Shown here: one piece after another, positions 8,302 to 16,214 of the stretch
How positions within the stretch are numbered: the stretch's first letter is position 1
Layout of the letters: each line of letters starts with the position of its first letter
Assembly: GCA_036266155.1 (NCBI GenBank)
Contig: DATANR010000283.1
Span: 1-42,991 of the forward strand
Source of the DNA: SIAJ01 sp036266155
Lineage (GTDB): Bacteria; Planctomycetota; Planctomycetia; Gemmatales; Gemmataceae
Direction of reading: 5' to 3'
Length of the DNA: 42,991 bases
Made by a program: the position numbers and the translations under genes
The notes under the pieces: generated by a model
Database searches by the model: none
What the model saw: only the letters and a program-made list of their open reading frames with translations
Told to the model about the DNA's origin: nothing

Positions 8302-9120
8302 TCACGACAACAACCCAACCCCTTTGAGTCGCTCGCGGATCGTCTCGCCAGCCTCGTTGATCAAGTTCGTGAACGAGGCATAGACGACGCCGAGGATGTC
8401 CGAGGGGATTTCGAGTTGTCCTTGATGCAGGAGCAGCACGCGTTCGCGACCGAGCTTGGCCATGAACCAGCCAAGCTCCAGGATCACGTTTTGGCGGGCC
8501 CGCCACTTCGCCTCGGTTGTCGCGTTCGCAGGCGCGGCCTGATCGTCGGGCGTGAGCAAAACGATCGCGAACGTGCATTGAGACGCGTAGTGTTCGAACT
8601 TCTCGATGATGGTTTTCCCGAGATCGTTTTGTTGATGCAGAATCATCGGATCGAGGTTCAGCTTGGCCAAAAAATCCTTGAGTTCGAGTTTCTTCGCCTC
8701 GTTCTGGCCATGAACAATGAAGACCTTCTTGTTCTCGGCGGCGAAGTGCGCCATGTCGCCGTGAATGCGATCGAGCACCGTCTCGAGGATTTCTTCCGTC
8801 ACGTTGACGCAGTAGAGATCCGAAACAAGGCTTGGATAATCGATGCCATCGAAGACTAATGGAATTAACACTTTGCCGAGGATCCGGGCGGCGCCGACCT
8901 CGCTCATGGGATACGCCGACGAAACCGAATTCTTGGTCATGACCGACACGACGACCGGGGCTGCTTTCAAGGCCTGGGAAAGCGCCTGGCGCCAATCGGT
9001 CCCGGCCGGCATTCCGTCGATGTCCGACAGGATCGTGTGGCCACGCTTACGCAGGCCCTCAGCAACCCGTGCCGCAAGGTCCTTGTCGCGCCGGCTGTGG
9101 GAAACGAAGATCTTCGCCAT
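8302..9120 (-). CDS. Tandem TIR protein: canonical TIR plus CAP12/Pycsar-type TIR-like domain
   Basis: A 272-aa protein with two different TIR-fold domains. Residues 1-115 are a standard bacterial TIR (KIFVSHSRRDKDLA; SSAYPMSEVG with candidate catalytic E74). Residues 131-250 match the TIR-like nucleotide-binding domain found in CAP12 and Pycsar effectors: KVFIVHG, GKTIIEKFE, FAIVLLTPDD, and RARQNVILELGWF with candidate E215. Either domain could be an NAD-cleaving effector or bind a nucleotide signal. There is no membrane segment or sensor domain, so a partner is expected; the convergent TIR-NB-ARC gene is the obvious candidate (inference). Start ATG 9120 has AAGGAG 7 nt upstream. A promoter-like sequence lies about 200 nt upstream with hairpins in the leader. 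Confidence 0.88.
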   Translation of the reverse strand: MAKIFVSHSRRDKDLAARVAEGLRKRGHTILSDIDGMPAGTDWRQALSQALKAAPVVVSVMTKNSVSSAYPMSEVGAARILGKVLIPLVFDGIDYPSLVSDLYCVNVTEEILETVLDRIHGDMAHFAAENKKVFIVHGQNEAKKLELKDFLAKLNLDPMILHQQNDLGKTIIEKFEHYASQCTFAIVLLTPDDQAAPANATTEAKWRARQNVILELGWFMAKLGRERVLLLHQGQLEIPSDILGVVYASFTNLINEAGETIRERLKGVGLLS

Positions 9121-9192
9121 TGTGGGGCTCCTTGGGATTCTCGACCGGCAATCCGATCTGGAGAATACCGGACCGCACGGGCCCGCTCCACG

Positions 9193-9299
9193 AAAAAACA
9201 GGAAGCGGCCCGCCTGATCGGCTTTGGTAAGGCCCGCCTGCCGGGCGGGACCTCGGCGACGCGGCCGCTTCAGGTCCCGCCCGGCAGGCTGGACCTACC
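9193..9299 (-). promoter_or_regulatory. Attenuator-like leader with two competing hairpins before the tandem-TIR gene
   Basis: Arms at 9226-9253 and 9272-9299 are reverse complements over 28 bp with 3 mismatches (the inner 18 bp are perfect). The 18-nt loop (9254-9271) contains GAAGCGGCC read on the minus strand. That stretch can instead pair with GGCCGCTTC at 9210-9202, which is followed after CTG by six T at 9198-9193. The two pairings are interleaved and hard to form together, as in antiterminator/terminator pairs. The weak point is the 52-nt loop of the second hairpin. Part of the match also comes from a GCGGCCGC palindrome, so chance is possible. Confidence 0.4.
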
Positions 9300-9320
9300 G
9301 AGTGATCCATAAACATCGAA

Positions 9321-9350
9321 ATTGTAACCATTTAGAACTATTACTGTAAA
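9321..9350 (-). promoter_or_regulatory. Sigma-70-type promoter for the tandem-TIR gene
   Basis: Read on the minus strand: TTTACA (9350-9345), an 18-bp spacer, then TACAAT (9326-9321). Each box matches the consensus at 5 of 6 positions. It lies in an AT-rich patch (about 9301-9370) that stands out from the high-GC surroundings. Transcription would start near 9313 and give a leader of roughly 190 nt before ATG 9120. Confidence 0.55.
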
Positions 9351-9474
9351 TATGTCCATTTTGATTTGACAACCGCGGCGCGGATTGTAGCTTTGCTTCC
9401 GGTTTGGTTGTCCGTTTTCGCCCGCCTGCCCGCCGGCACATTTCCGGGCAGTCCTTCAGGTCGGAATGAGTCCT

Positions 9475-9541
9475 GGCGAGCGGAGCCGCGTAAGCGGCCC
9501 GATTTTGTCAGCATCGGGCCGTTTACGCGGCTCCGCTCGCC
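9475..9541. repeat. Large palindromic repeat, 29-bp arms, upstream of the HTH/DUF1549 gene
   Basis: Arms 9475-9503 and 9513-9541 are reverse complements with one mismatch, around a 9-nt loop. The arm begins GGCGAGCGGAGCCGCGTAAG. The last bases of the window (from 42967) carry GGCGAGCGGAGCGGCGTAA, nearly the same, so this is probably one copy of a dispersed palindromic family. It ends 43 nt before the next start codon. Confidence 0.8.
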
Positions 9542-9584
9542 TTGATGTTTTCGATGTCCGCTTTCACTTCTTCGGAGTCATCTC

Positions 9585-12500
9585 ATGAGCCAGAACACCA
9601 TCACTCTGTTGACGCAGGCCGCCGAGTTGCGGGCCGTGGGACATACCTGGGATGCCATCGCTCGGCGCGTGAACCGCAAGGCGCGCACGGTGCAGAAGTG
9701 GCCGACGCGCTTCAGTTACGAATGGGCCAAGGTTTATCGCGCCGTTCAATTGCGCCATTTCGAAGAGACTAGCAACGAGGCACGCGCTCATCTGCGGGCG
9801 CTGATGCGCGACGACGACAAACGCGTCAAGCACAAGGCCATCGAATTATGGACCAAGTGCGCGGCTGCCGTCTATGGCAAGGACGGAACGTTCGTGGTCC
9901 CGGCGCCGCCGGCCGGCGAACACGTGCAAACGCCCGAAGTCGTGTTCGAGATGTTTAACGACAACAACCGCCAAATCGAATTCATGAAGAAGAAAATTGC
10001 CCAGGAGCGTGAGCGGCTCGGCCTGCCGCCGATGACGGACAACCAACTCAACTATGAATGGTTCTTTCGCGAGACCGAGCGGCAACTAGGGCGCAGGATT
10101 CCGCGCTCCGACGAGGAGAAGGCCCTGTGGCCGAACGGGCGCGAGAATGAGATGAAGGACGAGGAGGAGGCCCCAACGTCATTCGCGGCGGCGAACCTGG
10201 CGCCGGTGGTGGCGATGTTGGTGTTGGCGCTGGGGACGTGGTTGGCGCTGCGGCCGGGCGTGAAGCCGCAAGCGGCGGACTGGTCGAAGCACGACGCGCG
10301 TGTTATGGTGGCAGTACCCCCGCCTGATGACACGTTCCAACGTTGCCGAGGTCCGGACTTGAACGTCAATCGCTGTCTCGGCGCCGCCACGCTCGTGAGC
10401 ATCTTGACCGCGCCCGCGATGGCCGAGCCGGGCGACGAGTTCTTCGAAAAGAAGATTCGGCCGGTGCTGGTGGAGCAGTGTTTGAAGTGCCATTCGGCCG
10501 AGGCCGAGAAGGCCAAGAAGCTCAAGGGCGGGCTGCTGCTCGATAACCGCGTCGGAATGCTCAGGGGCGGCGACAGCGGACCGGCGATTGTGCCGAAGAA
10601 GTCGGCCGACAGTCTGCTCATCAAGGCTCTGAAATACACCGGCGACACGCAGATGCCGCCCGCGGGCAAGCTGCCGGACGCGGTGATCGCCGACTTCGAA
10701 GCGTGGGTGACGATGGGTGCGCCGGACCCGCGCACGGGAGCGGGCCCGCGCAAGCAAGTCGGCCTGTCGCTCGACGAAGGACGCAAATTCTGGTCGTTCA
10801 AGCCGGTGCAGAATCCTCGGCCGCCCGCAGTCAAGGACTCAGCCTGGCCGGCCGGCGACATTGATCGCTTCATTCTCGCGGGTCTCGAAGCCAAGGGATT
10901 TCGGCCGGCCGCCGACGCCGATCGCGCGACGCTGGCCCGCCGTATCTACTTCGATCTTACCGGCCTGCCGCCGACGCCCGAGCAGATCGATGCCTTCGTC
11001 GGCGATACCAATTCGAAGGCTCTTGAACATCTGGTCGACCGATTGCTGGCGAGCCCCGAGTTTGGCGAACGCTGGGGCCGGCATTGGCTCGACGTCGCCC
11101 GCTTCGGCGAATCGCTGACGTTGCGCGGCTTCATTCTGAAAGAAGCGTGGCGCTATCGCGATTACGTGATCGACACGTTCAACAGCGATCGGCCGTTCAA
11201 CCAGTTCATTCGCGAGCAGATCGCCGGCGACCTGCTACCGGCGACCACAATCGAAGACCGTCGCCGGCAGCTCATCGCGACCGCGTTCCTGGCGCTCGGC
11301 AACACCAATCTGGAGGAGCAGGACAAGGTGCAATTGCGGATGGACGTTGTCGACGAGCAACTCGATGTGATTATTAAGGGCTTTCTCGCGCAGACGGTCA
11401 CGTGTGCGCGTTGCCACGATCACAAGTTCGATCCGATCCCGACGGCCGACTACTACGCGCTCGCGGGCATCTTGCGCAACGCGAAAGCGATGGAGCACGC
11501 TAACGTGTCGAACTGGATTGAGATGCCGCTGCCGGGTTCGCCCGAGGAAGAGGCAGTTTATCAAAAGAGCGACGCCGCCGTGGCTGCGTTGCAAAAGCAG
11601 ATCGCGGCCGCGAAAGCGAAGGCCGGGCCGACGGTCGCCAAAGTGATCGCAGTGAGTGAGGTGCCGGGCATCGTGGTCGACGACGAACACGCGAAGAAAG
11701 TTGGCGAGTGGCAGCACTCAAAATATTCGGGCCACTTTATCGGCGACGGCTACATCCACGACCAGAACGCGGGCAAGGGCGAGAAGACGCTGACCTTTCA
11801 GCCCGACCTGCCGATGGCCGGCAAATTCGAAGTGCGGCTGGCGTACGACGCCGGCGCGAACCGGGCGGACAATGTGCCGGTGACGGTCTTCAGCGCCGAC
11901 GGCGAGAAGACCATTCACGTCGACATGAAGAAGACGCCGCCGATCGACGGGCGCTTCGTTTCGCTCGGTGAATATCGCGTCGAGAAGAACGGTCAGGGTT
12001 ACGTGATCATCGCGACCGACGGAACCAAGGGCCACGTGACGGCCGACGCGGTGACGTTCATTCCGGTCGATCGGCCCGCCGCGAAACGCGAGCCGGATGG
12101 GGTGAAGTCGGCCGACATGGTCAAGGCGCTCGAGGCCGAGTTGAAGCGCTTGCAGGACGCGGCGCCGCATCGGCCGATGACGATGACCGTCGTTGAAGAA
12201 GCGAAGATCGAGGACGCGTACATTCACGTGCGTGGCAGCGTGCATAATCACGGTGCGGTCACGCCGCGCGGATTCTTGCAAGTGTGCCCGACCGCCCACA
12301 CGCCGAAGCCGTCCGCGACACAGAGCGGCCGCAAGGAACTCGCGGAGTGGATCGTTGGGGCCGACAATCCGCTGACGGCCCGCGTGATTGTGAACCGGAC
12401 ATGGCACTGGCTGTTTGGATCGGGAATCGTGCGCACGACCGACAACTTCGGCACGACGGGCGAACTGCCGAGCCACCCGGAACTTTTGGATCACCTGGCG

Positions 12501-13139
12501 AGCCGATTTGTCGCGGATGGCTGGTCGATGAAGCAACTGGTACGGTCGATCGTCCTGAGCCGGACGTATCGGCAAGCGGGCTCGAATGCGACGGCCGAGA
12601 AGGCGGACCCGGAGAATCGGCTCGTGGGGCGCTACGGCCGCAAGCGGCTGGAGGCGGAGTGCATTCGCGATGCGATATTGACCGTGAGCGGCAAGCTTTC
12701 ACGCGAGCGCGGCGGGCCGACGTTCCCGGTGAGTCTCGTCGCCGACTATGGGTTCAAGGCGAACGACAATCGGCGGAGCGTGTATCTGCCGGTCTTCCGC
12801 AATGCGTTGCCGGAGGCGCTCGAGGTTTTTGATTTCGCCGACCCGAGCATGGTGACGGGCCGGCGGAATACGAGCACGGTCGCGCCGCAGGCGTTGTTCC
12901 TGCTGAATCATCCGTTTCCGGCGGAGCAAGCGAAGGCGGCCGCGGAGCGACTGCGTGCTGAGAAGTTGCCCGACGGCGGAGCACGCATTACACGGGCTTA
13001 TTGGCAGACGCTGGGTCGCGCTCCGAGCACCGGCGAGCGGGCGGCGACGATGAAGTTCCTGTCGACCAACGACTCCGATCCGTGGCCGGCGGTGTTTCAT
13101 GCGTTGTTCGCGTCGGCAGATTTTCGCTACGTGGATTGA
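9585..13139 (+). CDS. HTH module in frame with a PSCyt1-DUF1549-DUF1553 cytochrome protein
   Basis: One open frame of 1184 aa. Residues 1-100 look like a homeodomain/terminase-small-subunit-type HTH (AELRAVGHTWDAIARRVNRK, then RTVQKWP). Around 205-225 there is a hydrophobic segment. From residue 259 it reads as a normal planctomycete secreted protein: signal peptide, haem motif CLKCH at 299, DUF1549 with a second haem motif CARCH at 607, an inserted beta domain like the golvesin C-terminal domain (about 690-830), and DUF1553 to the end. ATG 9585 has GGAG 7 nt upstream. TTG 10359 is a good internal start, so this may be two genes with the stop between them lost, or a true chimera. Members of the second half are thought to work with DUF1501 partners on the cell surface, and a DUF1501 gene follows 19 nt on. 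Function is unproven. Confidence 0.8.
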   Translation: MSQNTITLLTQAAELRAVGHTWDAIARRVNRKARTVQKWPTRFSYEWAKVYRAVQLRHFEETSNEARAHLRALMRDDDKRVKHKAIELWTKCAAAVYGKDGTFVVPAPPAGEHVQTPEVVFEMFNDNNRQIEFMKKKIAQERERLGLPPMTDNQLNYEWFFRETERQLGRRIPRSDEEKALWPNGRENEMKDEEEAPTSFAAANLAPVVAMLVLALGTWLALRPGVKPQAADWSKHDARVMVAVPPPDDTFQRCRGPDLNVNRCLGAATLVSILTAPAMAEPGDEFFEKKIRPVLVEQCLKCHSAEAEKAKKLKGGLLLDNRVGMLRGGDSGPAIVPKKSADSLLIKALKYTGDTQMPPAGKLPDAVIADFEAWVTMGAPDPRTGAGPRKQVGLSLDEGRKFWSFKPVQNPRPPAVKDSAWPAGDIDRFILAGLEAKGFRPAADADRATLARRIYFDLTGLPPTPEQIDAFVGDTNSKALEHLVDRLLASPEFGERWGRHWLDVARFGESLTLRGFILKEAWRYRDYVIDTFNSDRPFNQFIREQIAGDLLPATTIEDRRRQLIATAFLALGNTNLEEQDKVQLRMDVVDEQLDVIIKGFLAQTVTCARCHDHKFDPIPTADYYALAGILRNAKAMEHANVSNWIEMPLPGSPEEEAVYQKSDAAVAALQKQIAAAKAKAGPTVAKVIAVSEVPGIVVDDEHAKKVGEWQHSKYSGHFIGDGYIHDQNAGKGEKTLTFQPDLPMAGKFEVRLAYDAGANRADNVPVTVFSADGEKTIHVDMKKTPPIDGRFVSLGEYRVEKNGQGYVIIATDGTKGHVTADAVTFIPVDRPAAKREPDGVKSADMVKALEAELKRLQDAAPHRPMTMTVVEEAKIEDAYIHVRGSVHNHGAVTPRGFLQVCPTAHTPKPSATQSGRKELAEWIVGADNPLTARVIVNRTWHWLFGSGIVRTTDNFGTTGELPSHPELLDHLASRFVADGWSMKQLVRSIVLSRTYRQAGSNATAEKADPENRLVGRYGRKRLEAECIRDAILTVSGKLSRERGGPTFPVSLVADYGFKANDNRRSVYLPVFRNALPEALEVFDFADPSMVTGRRNTSTVAPQALFLLNHPFPAEQAKAAAERLRAEKLPDGGARITRAYWQTLGRAPSTGERAATMKFLSTNDSDPWPAVFHALFASADFRYVD
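10348..10361 (+). promoter_or_regulatory. Internal ribosome site and TTG start of the DUF1549/DUF1553 part
   Basis: GAGG (10348-10351) lies 7 nt before TTG 10359. The product from there begins NVNRCLGAATLVSILTAPAMA, a typical signal peptide, and would be 926 aa, a usual size for these proteins with a domain insert. This start explains the downstream domains better than the start at 9585, which would bury the signal peptide inside the chain. Confidence 0.6.
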
Positions 13140-13158
13140 GATCGCGGAGTTCGCAGCC

Positions 13159-14583
13159 ATGTTCCTTCCAGTCAGTCGACGTGAATGGCTCTCACGCATC
13201 GCGTGCGGATTCGGGTCGCTGGCCTTGAGCAGCCTCGCGGCGGGAGCACCGGTCGCTGACGCTCCCGGCTCGCCATTGGCAGCGAAGAAGCCGCACTTCC
13301 CGGCCAAGGCCAAGCGCGTGATCTTCCTGTTCATGCAGGGCGGGGTCAGCCACGTCGATTCGTTCGACCATAAGCCGCGGCTGGCGGTCGACGACGGCAA
13401 GATGATGTCCTTTGACGATGCCCGCGTGATCGCGAACACGGGCAAGCGTGGGTCCTCGCAACGAGTCATGAAGTCGCTTTGGCAATTCGGCCAGCACGGC
13501 AGGTCGGGCAAGTGGGCTTCGGATCTGTTTCCGGAAATGAACAAGCATGTCGACGACATCACGTTCATCCACTCGCTGCATACCGAGGGCGTCGCGCACG
13601 GGCCGGCGACTTTGTTCTTGCACTGCGGGTCGACGACGTTCGTGCGGCCGTCGATGGGGTCGTGGGTGCTGTACGGGCTCGGATCGGAAAATCAGAATCT
13701 GCCGGCCTTCGTGTCGATCGCACCGTCGGCCGGCAACGGCGGCGCTCGTAATTACGGCAACGCGTTCCTGCCGGCCTTGTATCAGGGGACACCCGTGGGC
13801 CGAGCCGGCGGGCCGCCGAGCGAGGCGACGATTCGCAATCTCACGGGTTCGCTGTCCGCACGCGATCAAGAGGCACGCTTCGGCCTGTTGCGCGAGTTGC
13901 ATGCGGAGCGGCTCAAGCAGCGGCCGGGTGACGCGGAATTGGAGGCGGTCGCGAACTCATACGAGTTGGCGTGGCGGATGCAACACAACGCGCCGGACGT
14001 TCTCGATCTCGCGAAGGAGACCGCGGAAACGTTGGACTTGTACGGCGTCAATCAAAAAGCGACCGACACGTTTGGACGTCAGTGCGTGATGGCCCGCCGG
14101 CTGTGCGAGGCCGGCGTCCGGTTCGTGCAGGTCACCTACGGCGACAACAGTGCGAACCCGGCGTGGGACCAACACTCGAATCTGCCCAAGCACGGTGACC
14201 ATGCCAAGGCGGTCGACAAACCGATCGCCGGCCTGCTCACGGACCTCAAGCGGCGCGGCTTGCTGGACGACACGATCGTGTGGTGGGGCGGCGAGTTCGG
14301 CCGCACGCCCTACGCCGAAAAGAATGGCACCGGGCGCGATCACAATCCGGGCGGCTTCACGGTCTGGCTCGCAGGCGGCGGCGTGAAGCCGGGCAACTCG
14401 TTTGGGGCGACCGACGAGTTCGGTCACCTGGCTGTCGAGAACAAGGTCCACATGCACGATCTTCACGCGACGATCTTGCATCAGCTCGGTCTCGACCACG
14501 AGAAATTGACTTACCAATACGCGGGCCGACCCTTCCGGCTCACCGACGTGAGCGGCCGAGTCGTGAAGGAAATCCTGGCATAA
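13159..14583 (+). CDS. DUF1501 protein, Tat-exported
   Basis: A 474-aa protein of the DUF1501 family, which has a sulfatase/alkaline-phosphatase-like fold. The N-terminus SRREWLSRIACGFGSLALSSL has a twin-arginine pair (R7, R8) before a hydrophobic stretch, so Tat export is likely. Family marks visible include IFLFMQGGVSHVDSFDHKP, RRLCEAGVRFVQVTYGD, WWGGEFGRTPYAEKNGTGRDHNPGG split over the end of the protein, and a closing HQLGLDHEKLTYQYAGRPFRLTDV. The frame is open from 13099, overlapping the previous gene, but ATG 13159 with CGGAG 9 nt upstream gives the proper Tat signal. It pairs with the DUF1549/DUF1553 gene just upstream, the usual order in planctomycetes. The substrate is unknown. Confidence 0.9.
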   Translation: MFLPVSRREWLSRIACGFGSLALSSLAAGAPVADAPGSPLAAKKPHFPAKAKRVIFLFMQGGVSHVDSFDHKPRLAVDDGKMMSFDDARVIANTGKRGSSQRVMKSLWQFGQHGRSGKWASDLFPEMNKHVDDITFIHSLHTEGVAHGPATLFLHCGSTTFVRPSMGSWVLYGLGSENQNLPAFVSIAPSAGNGGARNYGNAFLPALYQGTPVGRAGGPPSEATIRNLTGSLSARDQEARFGLLRELHAERLKQRPGDAELEAVANSYELAWRMQHNAPDVLDLAKETAETLDLYGVNQKATDTFGRQCVMARRLCEAGVRFVQVTYGDNSANPAWDQHSNLPKHGDHAKAVDKPIAGLLTDLKRRGLLDDTIVWWGGEFGRTPYAEKNGTGRDHNPGGFTVWLAGGGVKPGNSFGATDEFGHLAVENKVHMHDLHATILHQLGLDHEKLTYQYAGRPFRLTDVSGRVVKEILA

Positions 14584-14588
14584 CGTCC

Positions 14589-15035
14589 ATGCGTTGCCTT
14601 CTGCTAATTCCGTTGCTTTTGACCGGCTGCGCCGACAAGCCAACTCCGGTGGCGCATTCGGTTCCCGCAAAACCAGCCGTTGAAATCGCGCCGATGGCCG
14701 AGCGCGTCTTGCGGCAGATCGCTGCCGAGCAAAAACTTGCCGAGCCATGGTACGTACGGCTGTCGATCGCGTGGCAGGCCGAACCGACCATCGAAGTTCA
14801 TCTCGATCGCACACCGCCGGGAACGGATGACTTCACGTGTCAAGCAGGTGAACTGAATTGCGTGATGTCGCGGGACTTGTTGCCCTACTTGCGTGGTTGC
14901 CGCATCGAAATGGTGGAAGTGAAAGGTGGATCGGGATTCGACGTCCGCTTTCCCAATCAGGACGCCCAGGAGCGAGAGGCTGCGCGCAAGTGGTTGAGTG
15001 ACCAGCAGGCCAAGCGGAAGGGGAAGCAGCCCTGA
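14589..15035 (+). CDS. Putative lipoprotein with a HesB/IscA-like domain
   Basis: A 148-aa protein. It begins MRCLLLIPLLLTGCADK, a clear lipobox (LLTGC), so it should be lipid-anchored outside the inner membrane. The rest resembles the HesB/IscA fold: an A-E-R-V-L helix, VRLSIAW and IEVHLD strands, a SRDLLPYLRGCRIEMVE turn and SGFDVRFPN near the end. The Cys-x-Gly-Cys end of true Fe-S scaffolds is missing; two cysteines (FTC, LNC) lie earlier. A Fe-S scaffold outside the cytosol would be odd, so it may bind another metal or only share the fold. It starts 5 nt after the DUF1501 stop and is probably co-transcribed with it. Confidence 0.65.
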   Translation: MRCLLLIPLLLTGCADKPTPVAHSVPAKPAVEIAPMAERVLRQIAAEQKLAEPWYVRLSIAWQAEPTIEVHLDRTPPGTDDFTCQAGELNCVMSRDLLPYLRGCRIEMVEVKGGSGFDVRFPNQDAQEREAARKWLSDQQAKRKGKQP

Positions 15036-15038
15036 ACG

Positions 15039-16214
15039 TCAGCGACGGCTCAAGTAGGTCTTGGCAATGTCTTCGAGTCGAGCCAACTCAGCTTCAGTTG
15101 CCCCGCCGCGCCACAGGACGGCGCCCTGGCGATCGAGCAGCACCAGAGTCGGAACCCACTGGATGTTGAACAGGCGTTGCACCTCACCGATCTTGCCGTC
15201 GGGTTCCAGGTAGACGCGGTAGTTGAGTTCCTTGCGTCGAGCGACTTCGTGAATTGTCTCAGCGCGGGCGTTGAACGGTGCATCCGGTTCGCAGGCCAGC
15301 GCGACGATTTCCAAGCCGGACTGCCCATAGTCGTTCTGTAGTTTCTTGATCGATGGAACTGCACGCGCACACGGAATGCAGGTGGAACTCCAGAACTCTA
15401 CGAGAACGAGTCGACCCGTGGCCGCACGGTATTCCCAGTCCTGACCGGTGATGTCGCTGACGACGAAGTTCGGAATCCGCTGTGCAGGCGCCGGTGCCCG
15501 ACTCATCGGCGGCTCGGTTTCGGGGAGTCGCGGCGGCAGCGCGGGAGCGGCGGTCGGCGGCGGTCGAATCGCTGCCGTCGGCGGCAGTGTCGGCGTGCCC
15601 GCGATGTTCTCCTTGTCGATCGATGGCGGCGGCGCCGGCAACGGGACGCGGTCGCCGGCCGAGGATTCGAATGGCCCCAGGCCGGGCGGAGGTGGCAGCG
15701 GTGGTGTTACCGAGGACACCTTGTCCTCGCCGAGCTCGAAGCGCAGGTTCCCGGACGGCGGCTTCACCTGCATTTCGCCGGCGATCTTGCGTCCATCGAT
15801 CTCGCGGACGACGGTGAGCAAATACGTCTTGCCCGGCGTCAGCATTGCGCACAGGAAGTAGCCGTCCGCATCGGTCTCGAAGCCGATGCCGCGGCCGGAC
15901 GCCGGCGCCACTTCTTCCGCCGGGCGAACCCGTATATACGTGATGCCCTTGATCGGCTTGCCATCGCGGGCGTCCACCACCGAGCCGGCGATGATCGAGT
16001 CGCGATCGGTGCGGGCGAGGTCGCCGGGAACTTGTCGTTGCTTGCCGCGGCCCACCGAGTCGGAGCCGTCGTTCCACCAGTCTCGGTCTCGGTCGCGACG
16101 ATCGACTGCCGGCCGATCACGATCCCGGTCGCGGTCGCGTGACCGGCCCGTCAGCGACGTGCAGCCAGCGGCGAACGTACAGGCCGCGATCAATATGGCT
16201 GCCAGGAAACGCAT
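15039..16214 (-). CDS. Lipoprotein thioredoxin (TlpA-like) with carboxypeptidase-regulatory-like domain
   Basis: A 391-aa protein. The frame is open from 16343, but ATG 16214 (GGAG upstream) gives a lipoprotein signal ending FAAGC. Next comes a low-complexity (RD)n stretch (about residues 28-45). After it is a beta domain of the CarboxypepD_reg type, with AGSVVDARDGKPIKG and ETDADGYFLCAML. A long Pro-rich linker follows. The C-terminal thioredoxin fold has LVEFWSSTCIPCARAVP, with redox cysteines C279 and C282, and the cis-proline segment WVPTLVLLD. It would act as a thiol reductant or oxidant in the periplasm. It converges on the HesB-like lipoprotein gene with only 3 nt between stops, and is divergent from lspA. 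Confidence 0.85.
   Translation of the reverse strand: MRFLAAILIAACTFAAGCTSLTGRSRDRDRDRDRPAVDRRDRDRDWWNDGSDSVGRGKQRQVPGDLARTDRDSIIAGSVVDARDGKPIKGITYIRVRPAEEVAPASGRGIGFETDADGYFLCAMLTPGKTYLLTVVREIDGRKIAGEMQVKPPSGNLRFELGEDKVSSVTPPLPPPPGLGPFESSAGDRVPLPAPPPSIDKENIAGTPTLPPTAAIRPPPTAAPALPPRLPETEPPMSRAPAPAQRIPNFVVSDITGQDWEYRAATGRLVLVEFWSSTCIPCARAVPSIKKLQNDYGQSGLEIVALACEPDAPFNARAETIHEVARRKELNYRVYLEPDGKIGEVQRLFNIQWVPTLVLLDRQGAVLWRGGATEAELARLEDIAKTYLSRR

Noticed and set aside
13099..13158. Upstream extension of the DUF1501 gene to 13099
   Set aside because: It would overlap the end of the DUF1553 gene and push the twin-arginine signal away from the N-terminus; ATG 13159 has an SD site.
16083..16142. Short tandem repeats of TCG/CGA-type units that resemble a repeat array
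   Set aside because: They encode the Arg-Asp stretch of the thioredoxin lipoprotein in frame; there are no spacers, so it is not a CRISPR.
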